Source: Actinomadura viridilutea (GTDB lineage Bacteria > Actinomycetota > Actinomycetes > Streptosporangiales > Streptosporangiaceae). Taken from it: DNA of 64,000 nucleotides. The position numbers and the translations under genes were made by a program. The DNA lies in the NCBI GenBank assembly GCA_003001795.1, contig PVNI01000007.1, forward strand, positions 186,001 to 250,000, in the 5' to 3' direction. The notes under the pieces were generated by a model that was not told where the DNA came from, made no database searches, and saw only the letters and a list, made by a program, of their open reading frames with translations. Below, one piece after another: positions 1 through 7,656 of the stretch (positions within the stretch are counted from its first letter, which is position 1; the number at the start of each line of letters is the position of its first letter).

Positions 1-104
1 TCACCGGACCCGACGCGGCGGGGAGGCGGCCCCCGTGGTACGACTGCGACACCCCTGACGCGCTGGCGCGCGCCCGGCGCCTGCTGACCGACGGGGAGGA
101 GTGA
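1..104 (+). CDS. C-terminal end of a MobA-like nucleotidyltransferase (partial)
   Basis: The reading frame open from the window edge ends at TGA 102-104 and gives about 33 residues containing WYDCDTPDALARARRL. A D-x-DTP-x-DL-x-x-A tail is typical of MobA-type NTP transferases, which attach GMP to molybdopterin or activate related small molecules. The call rests on this short tail and on the next gene, a small protein that in actinobacteria often follows a MobA-like NTP transferase. The catalytic N-terminal half lies outside the window, so substrate and true MobA identity cannot be judged. Confidence 0.55.
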   Translation, partial: TGPDAAGRRPPWYDCDTPDALARARRLLTDGEE

Positions 105-106
105 CG

Positions 107-376
107 ATGCTGGAGGAATGGATCAAGGCCGTCTGCCAGGAGCTCGGCCTGGACCCCGGCGAGGTCGACCGAAGACTGGTGCTGGACCTGGCGCGCGACG
201 TCGCGCACGGCGTGGCCCGGCCCGGCGCCCCGCTCACGGCGTTCCTGCTCGGCCTGGCCGTGGGCCGGGGCGCGTCCGCCCGGGACGCCGCGGCCCGCAT
301 CACCGAGATGGCCGAGGGCTGGAAGCAGGAGGACGGCGCGCCGGACGCGGCGCAGCCGCCGACCGGCGTCGCCTGA
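107..376 (+). CDS. DUF6457-type small protein
   Basis: An 89-residue acidic helical protein beginning MLEEWIKAVCQELGLD and containing VLDLARDVAHGVARPGAPLT. The pattern matches the actinobacterial DUF6457 family, which has no assigned function but is usually encoded directly after a MobA-like nucleotidyltransferase, as here. I chose ATG 107 because a strong ribosome site (GGGGAGGAG, 93-101) sits five bases upstream. GTG 101 overlaps the upstream stop (GTGA) and is a possible alternative. Either way the two genes are translationally coupled, which suggests a joint role in molybdopterin or nucleotide chemistry (inference). Confidence 0.7.
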   Translation: MLEEWIKAVCQELGLDPGEVDRRLVLDLARDVAHGVARPGAPLTAFLLGLAVGRGASARDAAARITEMAEGWKQEDGAPDAAQPPTGVA

Positions 377-389
377 GCCCGGGCCCGGC

Positions 390-644
390 CTAGGCCGGCT
401 CGTCCAGCTCGGAGAGGGGGACGACGTCGCGCAGGAACCCGCGGCGGTCCAAGAACGCCGACAGGTGCTCGCGGTGCGCGTCGCACGCCAGCCAGATTTT
501 GCGCCGCTCGGGGGTGTGGATCTTGGGGTTGTTCCAGCGCAGCGCCCATACGGCGGCGGCCCGGCAGCCCTTGGCCGAGCACTGCGGTTCCTCGTCGTGC
601 GGAGCCCCGGCGGTCGGCGCGGGGGTCGGCGGGACATCGGTCAC
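390..644 (-). CDS. Conserved small Cys/His protein of unknown function
   Basis: An 84-residue protein with the conserved actinobacterial core QCSAKGCRAAAVWALRWNNP followed by HTPERRKIWLACDAHREHL and FLDRRGFLRDV. The spaced C-x4-C and C-x2-H residues suggest a small metal site, but no activity is known. Databases often label such proteins 'acetone carboxylase', which I consider a naming artefact because the sequence has no carboxylase features. GTG 644 gives the shortest form covering the conserved core; ATG 662 is also in frame. It is divergent from the MFS gene and shares a 58-base upstream region with it. Confidence 0.65.
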   Translation of the reverse strand: MTDVPPTPAPTAGAPHDEEPQCSAKGCRAAAVWALRWNNPKIHTPERRKIWLACDAHREHLSAFLDRRGFLRDVVPLSELDEPA

Positions 645-664
645 GTGTCCAGATTGGCACATCC

Positions 665-688
665 GTCCGGTGCGCGGCGCACCCGGAC
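665..688. promoter_or_regulatory. Near-perfect inverted repeat upstream of the MFS gene
   Basis: GTCCGGTGCG at 665-674 is mirrored by CGCACCCGGAC at 678-688 with one extra C. The element sits 15 bases before the GTG start of the exporter and just outside the divergent small gene, where a repressor would act on both. No regulator gene is adjacent. It could instead be a leader hairpin. Confidence 0.4.
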
Positions 689-702
689 CAGGGGTTTGAA
701 CC

Positions 703-2277
703 GTGACACGTCCGGACAGGATCCGCTCCGTGCGCACCGAGCCGACGTCCCAGCCCACGGCGGTGCGGTGCGCCCGGCGGCGCTGGCAGGCCCTGGCGGT
801 GTGCCTGGTCGCCGCCTTCATGACCCTGCTGGACGTCAGCATCGTCAACGTGGCGCTGCCGTCCATCCGGACCGGGCTGCACGCCTCCGAGTCGGGCCTG
901 CAGTGGATCGTGTCGGGCTACGCGCTGACGTTCGGCCTGGTGCTGGTGTCGGCCGGACGGCTCGGCGACGCGCGCAGCCGCCGCGCGGTGTTCATGGCCG
1001 GGCTGGCGCTGTTCACCGCGTCCAGCGCCGTGGCCGGGGTCGCCCCGACCGTCGGATGGCTGGTCGCTGCCCGTCTGGTGCAGGGCGCCGCGGCGGGCGT
1101 GCTGCAGCCGCAGACCGCCGGGCTGATCCAGCAGCTGTTCGTCGGCGCGGAACGCGGGCGGGCGTTCGGCGCGCTCGGCGCCGTCATCGGCATCGCCACC
1201 GCCGTCGGGCCGCTGCTCGGCGGCGTGCTGATCGCCCTGGCCGGGGCCGAGGACGGCTGGCGCTGGGTGTTCTACGTCAACGTCCCCGTCGGCCTGGCGG
1301 CGCTGCCGCTGGCGCGGCGGCTGCTGCCCCCGCCGCGGTTCGGGGAGCGGCGCCCGCTCGACCCGGTCGGCGTGCTGCTGCTCGGCGTCGGCGTCGTGTG
1401 CGTGATGCTGCCGTTCGTCCAGGAGCGGCAGTGGCACGGGGCCGGCCCCTGGCTGCTGCTGCCGGCCGGACTGGCCCTGATCGCCGTGTTCGCGCTGTGG
1501 GAGCGGCGGCACCCGTCGCCGATCATGGACATGGCGCTGTTCCGCCGCCGCTCCTACGCGCTGGGCACGGCCGTCGCCGTGCTCTACTTCGCCGGGTTCA
1601 CCGCCGTGTTCTTCACCTACACCCTCTACCTGCAGATCGGGCTCGGGTACAGCGCGCTGGCGGCGGGCGCGGCGATGACCCCGTTCGCGCTGGGCTCGGC
1701 CGTGGCCGCCGCCGTCGGCGGGCGTGTCGTGGCGCGGTACGGCCGGGCCCTGGTCGCGGCGGGACTGGCCGTGGTCGCCGCCGGGCTGGGCGCGGTGCTG
1801 GCCGCGGTGGAACTGCGGCCCGGACCCGACGTGGCGTGGTTCACCGCCGTCCCGCTCCTGGTGGCGGGCGCGGGCAGCGGCCTGGTCATCGCGCCCAACC
1901 AGACGATCACCTTGGCGGAGGTGCCGCACACGGGCGGCGGCAGCGCGGCCGGGGTGCTGCAGACCGGGCAGCGGTTCGGCGCCGCCGTCGGCATCGCCGC
2001 CACCGGCGCCGTCTTCTTCGCCGCGGTCGCGCGCACGCACGGCGACTGGGCGGCCGCCTTCCGGCACGGCCTGTTCGTCGTCGTCGGGTTCGTGCTGGCG
2101 GCCTTCCTCACCGCGCTGTACGACCTGGCCGGCGGCTCCGCCCGGGGGCGCGGACGGCCGCACCCGCCGACCCGCCGGCCCGGCGGCGCAGCGCCGCGCG
2201 AGCGGCCCGGACCGTCAGCCCCGTCGCCGCGAACGCCGCCAGCCCCGCCGCCGCCAGCGCCCGGTTCTGCCGCTTGA
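703..2277 (+). CDS. MFS multidrug exporter, DHA2 (14-TM) family
   Basis: A 524-residue membrane protein with the DHA2/EmrB-QacA pattern. TM1 carries FMTLLDVSIVNVALPSI, the DHA2 signature. The loop after TM2 has GRLGDARSRR (motif A), and motif C appears as GALGAVIGIATAVGPLLGG. About 14 hydrophobic segments are visible, so it probably exports small molecules by proton antiport across the cytoplasmic membrane. The substrate is unknown; the convergent kynurenine genes make an aromatic metabolite possible (inference). The last roughly 45 residues are Pro/Arg-rich, have poorer third-position GC and overlap the 3' end of kmo on the other strand. The conserved transporter ends near residue 480, so this tail is probably read-through. 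Confidence 0.88.
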   Translation: MTRPDRIRSVRTEPTSQPTAVRCARRRWQALAVCLVAAFMTLLDVSIVNVALPSIRTGLHASESGLQWIVSGYALTFGLVLVSAGRLGDARSRRAVFMAGLALFTASSAVAGVAPTVGWLVAARLVQGAAAGVLQPQTAGLIQQLFVGAERGRAFGALGAVIGIATAVGPLLGGVLIALAGAEDGWRWVFYVNVPVGLAALPLARRLLPPPRFGERRPLDPVGVLLLGVGVVCVMLPFVQERQWHGAGPWLLLPAGLALIAVFALWERRHPSPIMDMALFRRRSYALGTAVAVLYFAGFTAVFFTYTLYLQIGLGYSALAAGAAMTPFALGSAVAAAVGGRVVARYGRALVAAGLAVVAAGLGAVLAAVELRPGPDVAWFTAVPLLVAGAGSGLVIAPNQTITLAEVPHTGGGSAAGVLQTGQRFGAAVGIAATGAVFFAAVARTHGDWAAAFRHGLFVVVGFVLAAFLTALYDLAGGSARGRGRPHPPTRRPGGAAPRERPGPSAPSPRTPPAPPPPAPGSAA

Positions 2278-3511
2278 GCCGCTCGGGGATCTGCGCGTAG
2301 GGCACGGTGCTGAACGACACCAGCTCGTAGCGCGACACGTACCGGCCCGGCAGCCGCCGCTCCAGCGCGTGCTGGGCGGCGCGGGTCAGCCGGAACACCG
2401 GGGAGGCGACCCGGTCGCGCATCTCCACGAAGTTGTCCAGCGCCATCTCGGCGATCGCGTCGGTGTTGGGCTTGCGCCGCTCCTGGTAGATCGACAGTGC
2501 GCGGCGCCAGTCCCCGCCCGTCTCGTCCAGGCAGCGGTCGATCTCGACGCAGTCCTCGAACGCGCAGTTGGCGCCCTGCCCGTAGAACGGCACGATGGCG
2601 TGCGCGGCGTCGCCCAGCAGCGCCACCGTGGCGCCCGCCCCGCTGCGCACCCACGGCCAGGTGCGCACCGTGACCAGCGACCCGACCGGGTTGCGCGCGA
2701 ACTCGTCGGCGAGGTCCGGCATGAGCCCGACCACGTCGGGGTAGCGGGCCTCGAAGTGCTCCCGGACCTTGCGCGGCGTGTCCAGGGCGTCGAAGTCGGC
2801 CTTGGGCCAAAAGAGCGTGCAGGTGAACGAGCGGTCCAGGTTCGGCAGCGCGATCATCATGGCGTTGCCGCGCGGCCAGATGTGCAGGGCGTCGGGGCTC
2901 AGCGCGAACTCCCCGTCCACCGGCGGGATGGTCAGCTCCTTGTAGCCGTGCTCCAGGAAGTCCTGGGTGTGCGTGAACGGCTCGACCCCTTCGGTCATGC
3001 GGCGGGCCGCGCTGTAGGCGCCGTCCCCGGCCAGCACCACGTCGACGTCCTCGGTGACGACGCCGTCCGGCGTCTCCAGCGTCAGCCGCCCCTTCTCGGC
3101 GTCGACGTTGGTGAGCCGGTGCCCGAAGCGCACCGTCACGCCGGGGGTGGCCTCGGCGGCCTCCAGCAGCGCCATGTTCAGCTCGGCGCGGCTGATGGAG
3201 TTGATCGCGCGGGTGCCGTCGGCGCTGTAGCTCTGGAAGTTCTGCTCGCCGCCCAGGGGGTGCACCATGCGGCCGTGCATGGGCAGCGCGCGGGCGAGGG
3301 CCTCCTCGCGCAGCCCGACCTCCTCCAGCGCGGCCAGCCCCCGCGTGGAGATCGCCAGGTTGATGGAACGGCCTCGTTCGTGGCCGGCCACCCGCGGGTC
3401 GGGACGCCGCTCGTACACCGTCACCGGGATGCCGCGCCGCCCCAGCAGCGTGGCGAGCAGGCACCCGGCCAGCCCCGCGCCGACCACGGCCACGGTCTGC
3501 TCACGCGCCAT
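2108..3511 (-). CDS. kmo: Kynurenine 3-monooxygenase
   Basis: A 467-residue FAD-dependent aromatic hydroxylase. The dinucleotide fold GAGLAG is at residues 11-16, the ribityl-binding segment reads LLGDAAHAIVPFYGQGANCA, and SINLAIS-x-RG and PYAQIP are characteristic of Kmo. It converts L-kynurenine to 3-hydroxykynurenine with NADPH and oxygen. The C-terminus has a hydrophobic stretch (LAAAGLAAFAATGLTV) followed by a basic tail; eukaryotic Kmo also ends in a membrane anchor, so weak membrane association is possible. Its start overlaps the tdo stop by 11 bases, so the two form an operon. Its 3' end overlaps the convergent MFS gene by 170 bp, and third-position GC favours this frame. Confidence 0.9.
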   Translation of the reverse strand: MAREQTVAVVGAGLAGCLLATLLGRRGIPVTVYERRPDPRVAGHERGRSINLAISTRGLAALEEVGLREEALARALPMHGRMVHPLGGEQNFQSYSADGTRAINSISRAELNMALLEAAEATPGVTVRFGHRLTNVDAEKGRLTLETPDGVVTEDVDVVLAGDGAYSAARRMTEGVEPFTHTQDFLEHGYKELTIPPVDGEFALSPDALHIWPRGNAMMIALPNLDRSFTCTLFWPKADFDALDTPRKVREHFEARYPDVVGLMPDLADEFARNPVGSLVTVRTWPWVRSGAGATVALLGDAAHAIVPFYGQGANCAFEDCVEIDRCLDETGGDWRRALSIYQERRKPNTDAIAEMALDNFVEMRDRVASPVFRLTRAAQHALERRLPGRYVSRYELVSFSTVPYAQIPERLKRQNRALAAAGLAAFAATGLTVRAARAALRRRAGGSAGAAVRAPGRSRRPGRTAR

Positions 3512-4313
3512 CGACGGGCTCCTCCTTGATCTTCGAGCGGACCTCCCACAGGTCCGGGAACGCGGGGACGAACAGCGTGCGCCGCAGGTAGTCGGCCCCG
3601 GCCGACCCGCCGGTGCCGATCTTGGCGCCGATGGTGCGCTCCACCATCTTGAGGTGGCGGTACCGCCACTCCTGGACGCCCTCGTCCAGGTCGACGAGGG
3701 ACTCGCAGACCTGCGCCTCGGGGGAGCTCTCGTCGGCGTACACCGCCAGCAGGACGTCCTGGACGCGGGGGTCGGGCGACCACGGCTGCGCCGGGTCGCG
3801 GTCGAGGATCTCGGCGGGGACGGGGCGGCCGCGCTCCGCCAGGTAGCGCATCAGCGAGTCCGGCAGCGCCCGGCGGCGCACCGCCTCCTTGAGCTCCGGG
3901 TCGTCGCGCAGGTCGGAGGCCGGGAACGTGCGCCGCCCCAGCACCGCCTCGATCCGCCGCCACTGGTCCGACTGGAACCCGCTGGAGGTGCCCAGTGCGC
4001 CGCGGAACGTCGCGAACTGCCAGGGCGTCATCGTCTCCAGGATGTCCATCTGCCCGACCACCGTCTTGAGGATCTTCGCGATGCGGCGGGCGGTGTGCAG
4101 GGACCCCGCGCTGTTGCCCTCCTCGAGCCGCCGCTGCAGCAGCGCGGCCTCGTGGAGGATCTGCTTGAACCACAGCTCGTACACCTGGTGGATGACGATG
4201 AACAGCATTTCGTCGTGCGCGTCGGTGCGCGGTTCCTGGCAGGACAGCAGCTTGTCCAGCCGCAGGTACGAGCCGTAGGTGAGTGTTTCCGGCTTCCGAG
4301 GTGCCTCGGTCAT
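3501..4313 (-). CDS. kynA: Tryptophan 2,3-dioxygenase
   Basis: A 270-residue heme enzyme that opens the indole ring of L-tryptophan to N-formylkynurenine. Family signatures are TYGSYLRLDKLLSCQ near the N-terminus, EMLFIVIHQVYELWFKQILHE (active-site helix with the substrate-side His), RYRHLKMVERTIG (proximal heme His) and the GTGGSAGADYL loop. ATG 4313 was chosen because it has a GGAGCGAG ribosome site and gives the usual family length; upstream in-frame codons add unconserved residues. It is the first gene of the tdo-kmo operon. No kynureninase is present in the window, so flux beyond 3-hydroxykynurenine must use genes elsewhere. Confidence 0.93.
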   Translation of the reverse strand: MTEAPRKPETLTYGSYLRLDKLLSCQEPRTDAHDEMLFIVIHQVYELWFKQILHEAALLQRRLEEGNSAGSLHTARRIAKILKTVVGQMDILETMTPWQFATFRGALGTSSGFQSDQWRRIEAVLGRRTFPASDLRDDPELKEAVRRRALPDSLMRYLAERGRPVPAEILDRDPAQPWSPDPRVQDVLLAVYADESSPEAQVCESLVDLDEGVQEWRYRHLKMVERTIGAKIGTGGSAGADYLRRTLFVPAFPDLWEVRSKIKEEPVDGA

Positions 4314-4397
4314 GTCTCGCTCCAGCCCGGTCCCCCCCAGGCGCGCCCGGCACTCCGTCGTACCGGTTCCCCACCCGCCCGCGGTCCGGGTCAACCA

Positions 4398-4409
4398 CGG
4401 TATATACCG
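4398..4409. promoter_or_regulatory. 12-bp perfect palindrome in the divergent kynA/hydrolase promoter region
   Basis: CGGTATATACCG is a perfect palindrome and the only strongly AT-rich spot between the divergent starts at 4313 and 4484. Its position 85 bases before kynA and 75 before the hydrolase fits an operator or a -10 region used in both directions. The binding protein is unknown. Confidence 0.45.
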
Positions 4410-4483
4410 GTACAAGGCTCCATTGATCCAGGGTGGGGTCACCGTCTCCGACCGGCGGAGGGCCGCCGAGGGAAGGGGCGCCG

Positions 4484-5605
4484 ATGGGCCGTCGGGGCGC
4501 AGAGGAGGTCGTCCGGGAGTTCGTGGGGCTGCCGTCTCCGCTGGGCGGCCGCGCCGGGGCGGGCGGGCATCCCTGCCAGGGCGTCTACCACCGTCCGGCC
4601 GCCGGGCCGCCGCCGCGGACGGCGTTCATCGCCGCCCACTACGACGTGGACTTCTCCGAGCACTACCTGGCCGAGCACCTGGCCCGCCGCGGCTACGGCT
4701 TCCTCGGCTGGAACACGCGGTTCCGCGGCAACGGGGCGTACTTCCTGCTCGACCACGCGCTCGCCGAGATCGGCGTGGGGGTGCGCTGGCTGCGCGAGCG
4801 CGCGGGGGCCGAGCGCGTCGTCCTGCTCGGCAACTCCGGCGGCGGCTCCCTGATGGCCGCCTACCAGTCGCAGGCGGTGGAGCCCAACGTCGCGCCCGTC
4901 GCCGGGATGCGTCCCGTGGAGGCCGTCGAGGACCTGCCGGCCGGGGACCTGTTCGTCGCGCTGGCCGCGCACCGCGGCCGCCCCGAGGTGCTCACCGCCT
5001 GGATGGACCCGTCGGTCACCGACGAGACCGACCCGCTGTCGGCGGACCCCGCGCTCGACCCGTTCGACCCGGCCAACGGGCCGCCGTTCGACGAGGAGTT
5101 CCAGCGCCGCTACCGGGCCGCCCAGCGCGCCCGCAACGACCGCATCACCGACTGGGCGCTCGACCGGCTCGCCGACCTGCGCGGCACCCGCGCCCGCGAC
5201 CAGGTGTTCGCCGTGCACCGCACGTGGGCGGACCTGCGGATGATCGACCCGGCGATCGAGCCGTCCGACCGGCCGCCGAACCGCTGCTACGCGGGCGAGC
5301 CGCTCAGGGCCAACTACGGCGTGTTCGGCATCGCCGCGACGTGCACGCTGCGGACCTGGCTGTCGATGTGGAGCCTGCGCACCTCCCAGTGCACGGCGGC
5401 GCCGCACCTGGCGCGCGTGACCGTGCCGTCGCTGGTGATCCACGCGACCGCCGACGAGGGCGTGTTCGACAGCGACGCGCGGGCGCTGTTCGGCGCGCTG
5501 GCCGCGGCCGACAAGCGCCTGGAGTTCGTCAGGGACGACCACTACCTGCGGCGGTCGCGCCCCCAGGTGGCCGATCTCATCGACGCCTGGGTGCGCGACC
5601 ATTGA
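4484..5605 (+). CDS. Alpha/beta-hydrolase, possible kynurenine-pathway partner
   Basis: A 373-residue cytosolic protein with the alpha/beta-hydrolase triad: nucleophile elbow GNSGGG (Ser118), an acid in IHATADEGVFDSD and a late His in DDHYLRRS. The N-terminal half reads AFIAAHYDVDFSEHY and LGWNTRFRGNG, resembling actinobacterial esterase-like hydrolases rather than a named family. ATG 4484 has a GAGGGAAGGGG ribosome site. It is transcribed away from kynA, which makes N-formylkynurenine hydrolysis an attractive idea because no formamidase is otherwise visible. That is inference from context; the classical KynB and HGGYW-type formamidase motifs are absent. Confidence 0.7.
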   Translation: MGRRGAEEVVREFVGLPSPLGGRAGAGGHPCQGVYHRPAAGPPPRTAFIAAHYDVDFSEHYLAEHLARRGYGFLGWNTRFRGNGAYFLLDHALAEIGVGVRWLRERAGAERVVLLGNSGGGSLMAAYQSQAVEPNVAPVAGMRPVEAVEDLPAGDLFVALAAHRGRPEVLTAWMDPSVTDETDPLSADPALDPFDPANGPPFDEEFQRRYRAAQRARNDRITDWALDRLADLRGTRARDQVFAVHRTWADLRMIDPAIEPSDRPPNRCYAGEPLRANYGVFGIAATCTLRTWLSMWSLRTSQCTAAPHLARVTVPSLVIHATADEGVFDSDARALFGALAAADKRLEFVRDDHYLRRSRPQVADLIDAWVRDH

Positions 5606-5627
5606 GCGCCGCGCCGGGCGCCCCCGG

Positions 5628-6899
5628 TCACCACAGCCGCAGCGAACGGACGAAGATCCCCGCGACGTCGTCCTCGGTCACCTGGCGCGGCGCGATGGCC
5701 AGCAGGCGCTGCTGCTTCATCGTGCCCGCCACCAGGTCCGGCACGTCCGCCTCGGTGTAGCCGACCGCGCCCACGCCGTCGGGGACGCCGATGTCGCGCA
5801 TCAGCGCCAGCAGCGCGCGCGGCAGGTGCTCGGACGGGTCGTCGGGACGCTCCATGCCGGGCGCGAGCAGTTCCGCCGCCCGCACGTGCCGCTCGGGGCA
5901 GGCCTCGAACGTGAAGCGGAACGCCTCCGGCGCGGTCAGCGACACGGCCATGCCGTGCGGCACGAGCGGCCCGTCGCCGGGATAGCCGGACGGGCGGAAG
6001 CCGCGGACGCGGCCCGCGATCGGGTAGGCGTTGGCGTGCGGGACGTGCACGCCCGCGTTGCCGAACCCCAGACCGGCGAACGTGGCGGCGAGCGCCATGT
6101 CGCCGCGGGCGCGCCGGTCGCCGCCGTCGCGCACGGCGGCGCGGAGCGACCGGGCGACCAGCGCCAGGGCCCGCTCCGACCACATGTCGGAGATCGGGTT
6201 GGCGCCGCAGTACGGCACGCGCCGCTCGGGCGCCTTGCGCTCGAACGCGTCGTAGGGCCGTGCCGTGTACGACTCCAGGGCGTGGCAGACGATGTCCATC
6301 CCGGACGACGCCGTCACCTCGGCCGGCTGGCTGACCGTCAGGTCGGGGTCCACCACGGCCAGGGCGGGGCGCAGCGCCGGATGGCTGATGCCGGTCTTGA
6401 CCTTCAGCTCCAGCACGTCAAGCACGCACACGGTGGTGCTCTCGGCCCCCGTGCCGGTGGTGGTGGGCACGGCCACCAGCGGCAGCAGCGGCCGGGCCGG
6501 GGCGCGTCCGGCGCCGACGGGCGGGTTGAGGTAGTCCGCCAGGTCGCCCTCGTTGGTGGTCAGCAGGTCGACGGCCTTGGCGGTGTCGATGCTGGACCCG
6601 CCGCCGACCGCCACGAACGCGTCGTAGGGGCCGGTGTCGCGGGCGTAGGCGACCGCGCGGCGCAGGCTCTCGTCGGTCGGCTCCACCTGCACGCCGTCGA
6701 ACACGGTCGCCGTCACGTCGTAGGCCTTCATGGCGTCCGCGACGCGCTGCGGGGCGCCCGTGGCGGCCACGCCGGGGTCGGTCACCACCAGCGCCCGCCG
6801 CGCCCCGAGCCGCGCCAGGTCGTAGCCGATCTCGTCGGCCGCGCCGGGCCCGAACTTCAGCTGCGGCGCGCCGTAGGTGAAGACGGTCTCGTTCGCCAC
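5628..6899 (-). CDS. Iron-type alcohol dehydrogenase, hydroxyacid-oxoacid transhydrogenase-like
   Basis: A 423-residue group III alcohol dehydrogenase. The NAD-binding GGGSSID is at 99-105, VPTTTGTGAE follows, and metal-ligand segments are SGMDIVCHALE, NAGVHVPHANAYP and PLVPHGMAV. Length and these blocks match the ADHFE1/HOT branch, which transfers hydride between 4-hydroxybutyrate-type hydroxyacids and 2-oxoglutarate. Start GTG 6899 has an AGGGGG ribosome site. It lies 33 bases after the MarR gene in one operon and faces icmF, so it may handle a hydroxyacid linked to isobutyryl/butyryl-CoA metabolism (inference). Other substrates are possible in this broad family. Confidence 0.82.
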   Translation of the reverse strand: MANETVFTYGAPQLKFGPGAADEIGYDLARLGARRALVVTDPGVAATGAPQRVADAMKAYDVTATVFDGVQVEPTDESLRRAVAYARDTGPYDAFVAVGGGSSIDTAKAVDLLTTNEGDLADYLNPPVGAGRAPARPLLPLVAVPTTTGTGAESTTVCVLDVLELKVKTGISHPALRPALAVVDPDLTVSQPAEVTASSGMDIVCHALESYTARPYDAFERKAPERRVPYCGANPISDMWSERALALVARSLRAAVRDGGDRRARGDMALAATFAGLGFGNAGVHVPHANAYPIAGRVRGFRPSGYPGDGPLVPHGMAVSLTAPEAFRFTFEACPERHVRAAELLAPGMERPDDPSEHLPRALLALMRDIGVPDGVGAVGYTEADVPDLVAGTMKQQRLLAIAPRQVTEDDVAGIFVRSLRLW

Positions 6900-6910
6900 G
6901 CCGGTACCCC

Positions 6911-6952
6911 CTCAGGTGTCCTGCCGGTGATCTCAGGTGTCCTGCCGGTGAT
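6911..6952. repeat. 21-bp perfect tandem duplication at the end of the MarR gene
   Basis: CTCAGGTGTCCTGCCGGTGA plus T occurs twice head to tail (6911-6931, 6932-6952). The second copy contains the last codons and stop of the MarR gene; the first copy repeats them just before the ribosome site of the dehydrogenase gene. Confidence 0.9.
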
Positions 6953-7505
6953 CGCCTCCCACGCTCGCATCATCCGCGGGGAAGTCAACGCCCGCTCGCG
7001 GCCGGGGCGGCTCGGGCGGGACCTCGCCGACCGACGCGCGCACCGCGCGCAGCACGGCGGTGATCTCCGCGACCTGCTCGGCGGTCAGGTCGGGCAGGCC
7101 GAACGACGCCTCGTGCAGGGCGCGGGTCGCGTCCTCGGCCAGCTCCCGCCCGGCGGGGGTGATCTCGGCGAGGACGACGCGGCGGTCGTCGGGGGAGGGG
7201 CGGCGCTGGACGAGGCCGCGGCGCTCCAGCCGTCCGATCACGTTGGTGACCGACGCGGGGTGGACCATCAGGCGCGCGCCCATCTTGCCCATGGGCAGGG
7301 CGCCGGTCCGGGTGAAGGCGAGCAGGCGCAGCGCCTCGTAGGCGGCGAAGGTCAGGCCGTGGGGCTTGAGGACGCTCTCGATGCGGGCGAGCAGCAGCTG
7401 CTGGACGCGCATCACGGACGTGACGGCGGCCATCCGGTCGGCGTGTTCGGGCCAGCGCGCGCTCCATTGCCGGTGCGCCTCGGCGATGGGGTCGTGAACG
7501 GGCAC
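6933..7505 (-). CDS. MarR-family transcriptional regulator
   Basis: A winged-helix regulator of about 190 residues. The recognition region is MVHPASVTNVIGRLERRGLV followed by the wing SPDDRRVVLAEITPAGREL, the classic MarR pattern. It probably senses a small aromatic or acyl ligand and represses the divergent icmF and its own operon. GTG 7505 is preceded by TACGGT six bases upstream, consistent with a leaderless start; ATG 7538 would add 11 residues. The gene is co-transcribed with the downstream dehydrogenase. Its tail (GGDHRQDT) lies in a 21-bp tandem duplication. Confidence 0.85.
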   Translation of the reverse strand: MPVHDPIAEAHRQWSARWPEHADRMAAVTSVMRVQQLLLARIESVLKPHGLTFAAYEALRLLAFTRTGALPMGKMGARLMVHPASVTNVIGRLERRGLVQRRPSPDDRRVVLAEITPAGRELAEDATRALHEASFGLPDLTAEQVAEITAVLRAVRASVGEVPPEPPRPRAGVDFPADDASVGGDHRQDT

Positions 7506-7584
7506 CGCCTCACCGTATCCCTTCGCCCGGCCCTTCATCCGCGCGTCGTCCCGTCACCGCGGCCTTGACCGCGTGCCGCGCGGG

Positions 7585-7617
7585 AATTAGTTTAGCTTCC
7601 AAATATTGGAGGTCCAA
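7585..7617. promoter_or_regulatory. AT-rich divergent promoter/operator between marR and icmF
   Basis: In otherwise GC-rich DNA, AATTAGTTTAG is followed by three alternating half-sites: TCCAA (7598-7602), TTGGA (7606-7610) and TCCAA (7613-7617). These form two overlapping inverted repeats. MarR dimers bind such TCCAA/TTGGA-like palindromes, so this is the likely autoregulatory operator controlling both directions. Confidence 0.55.
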
Positions 7618-7656
7618 GGGCTTGCCTGAGCGGCCCCCGACCATGGCGAGGTGGCA

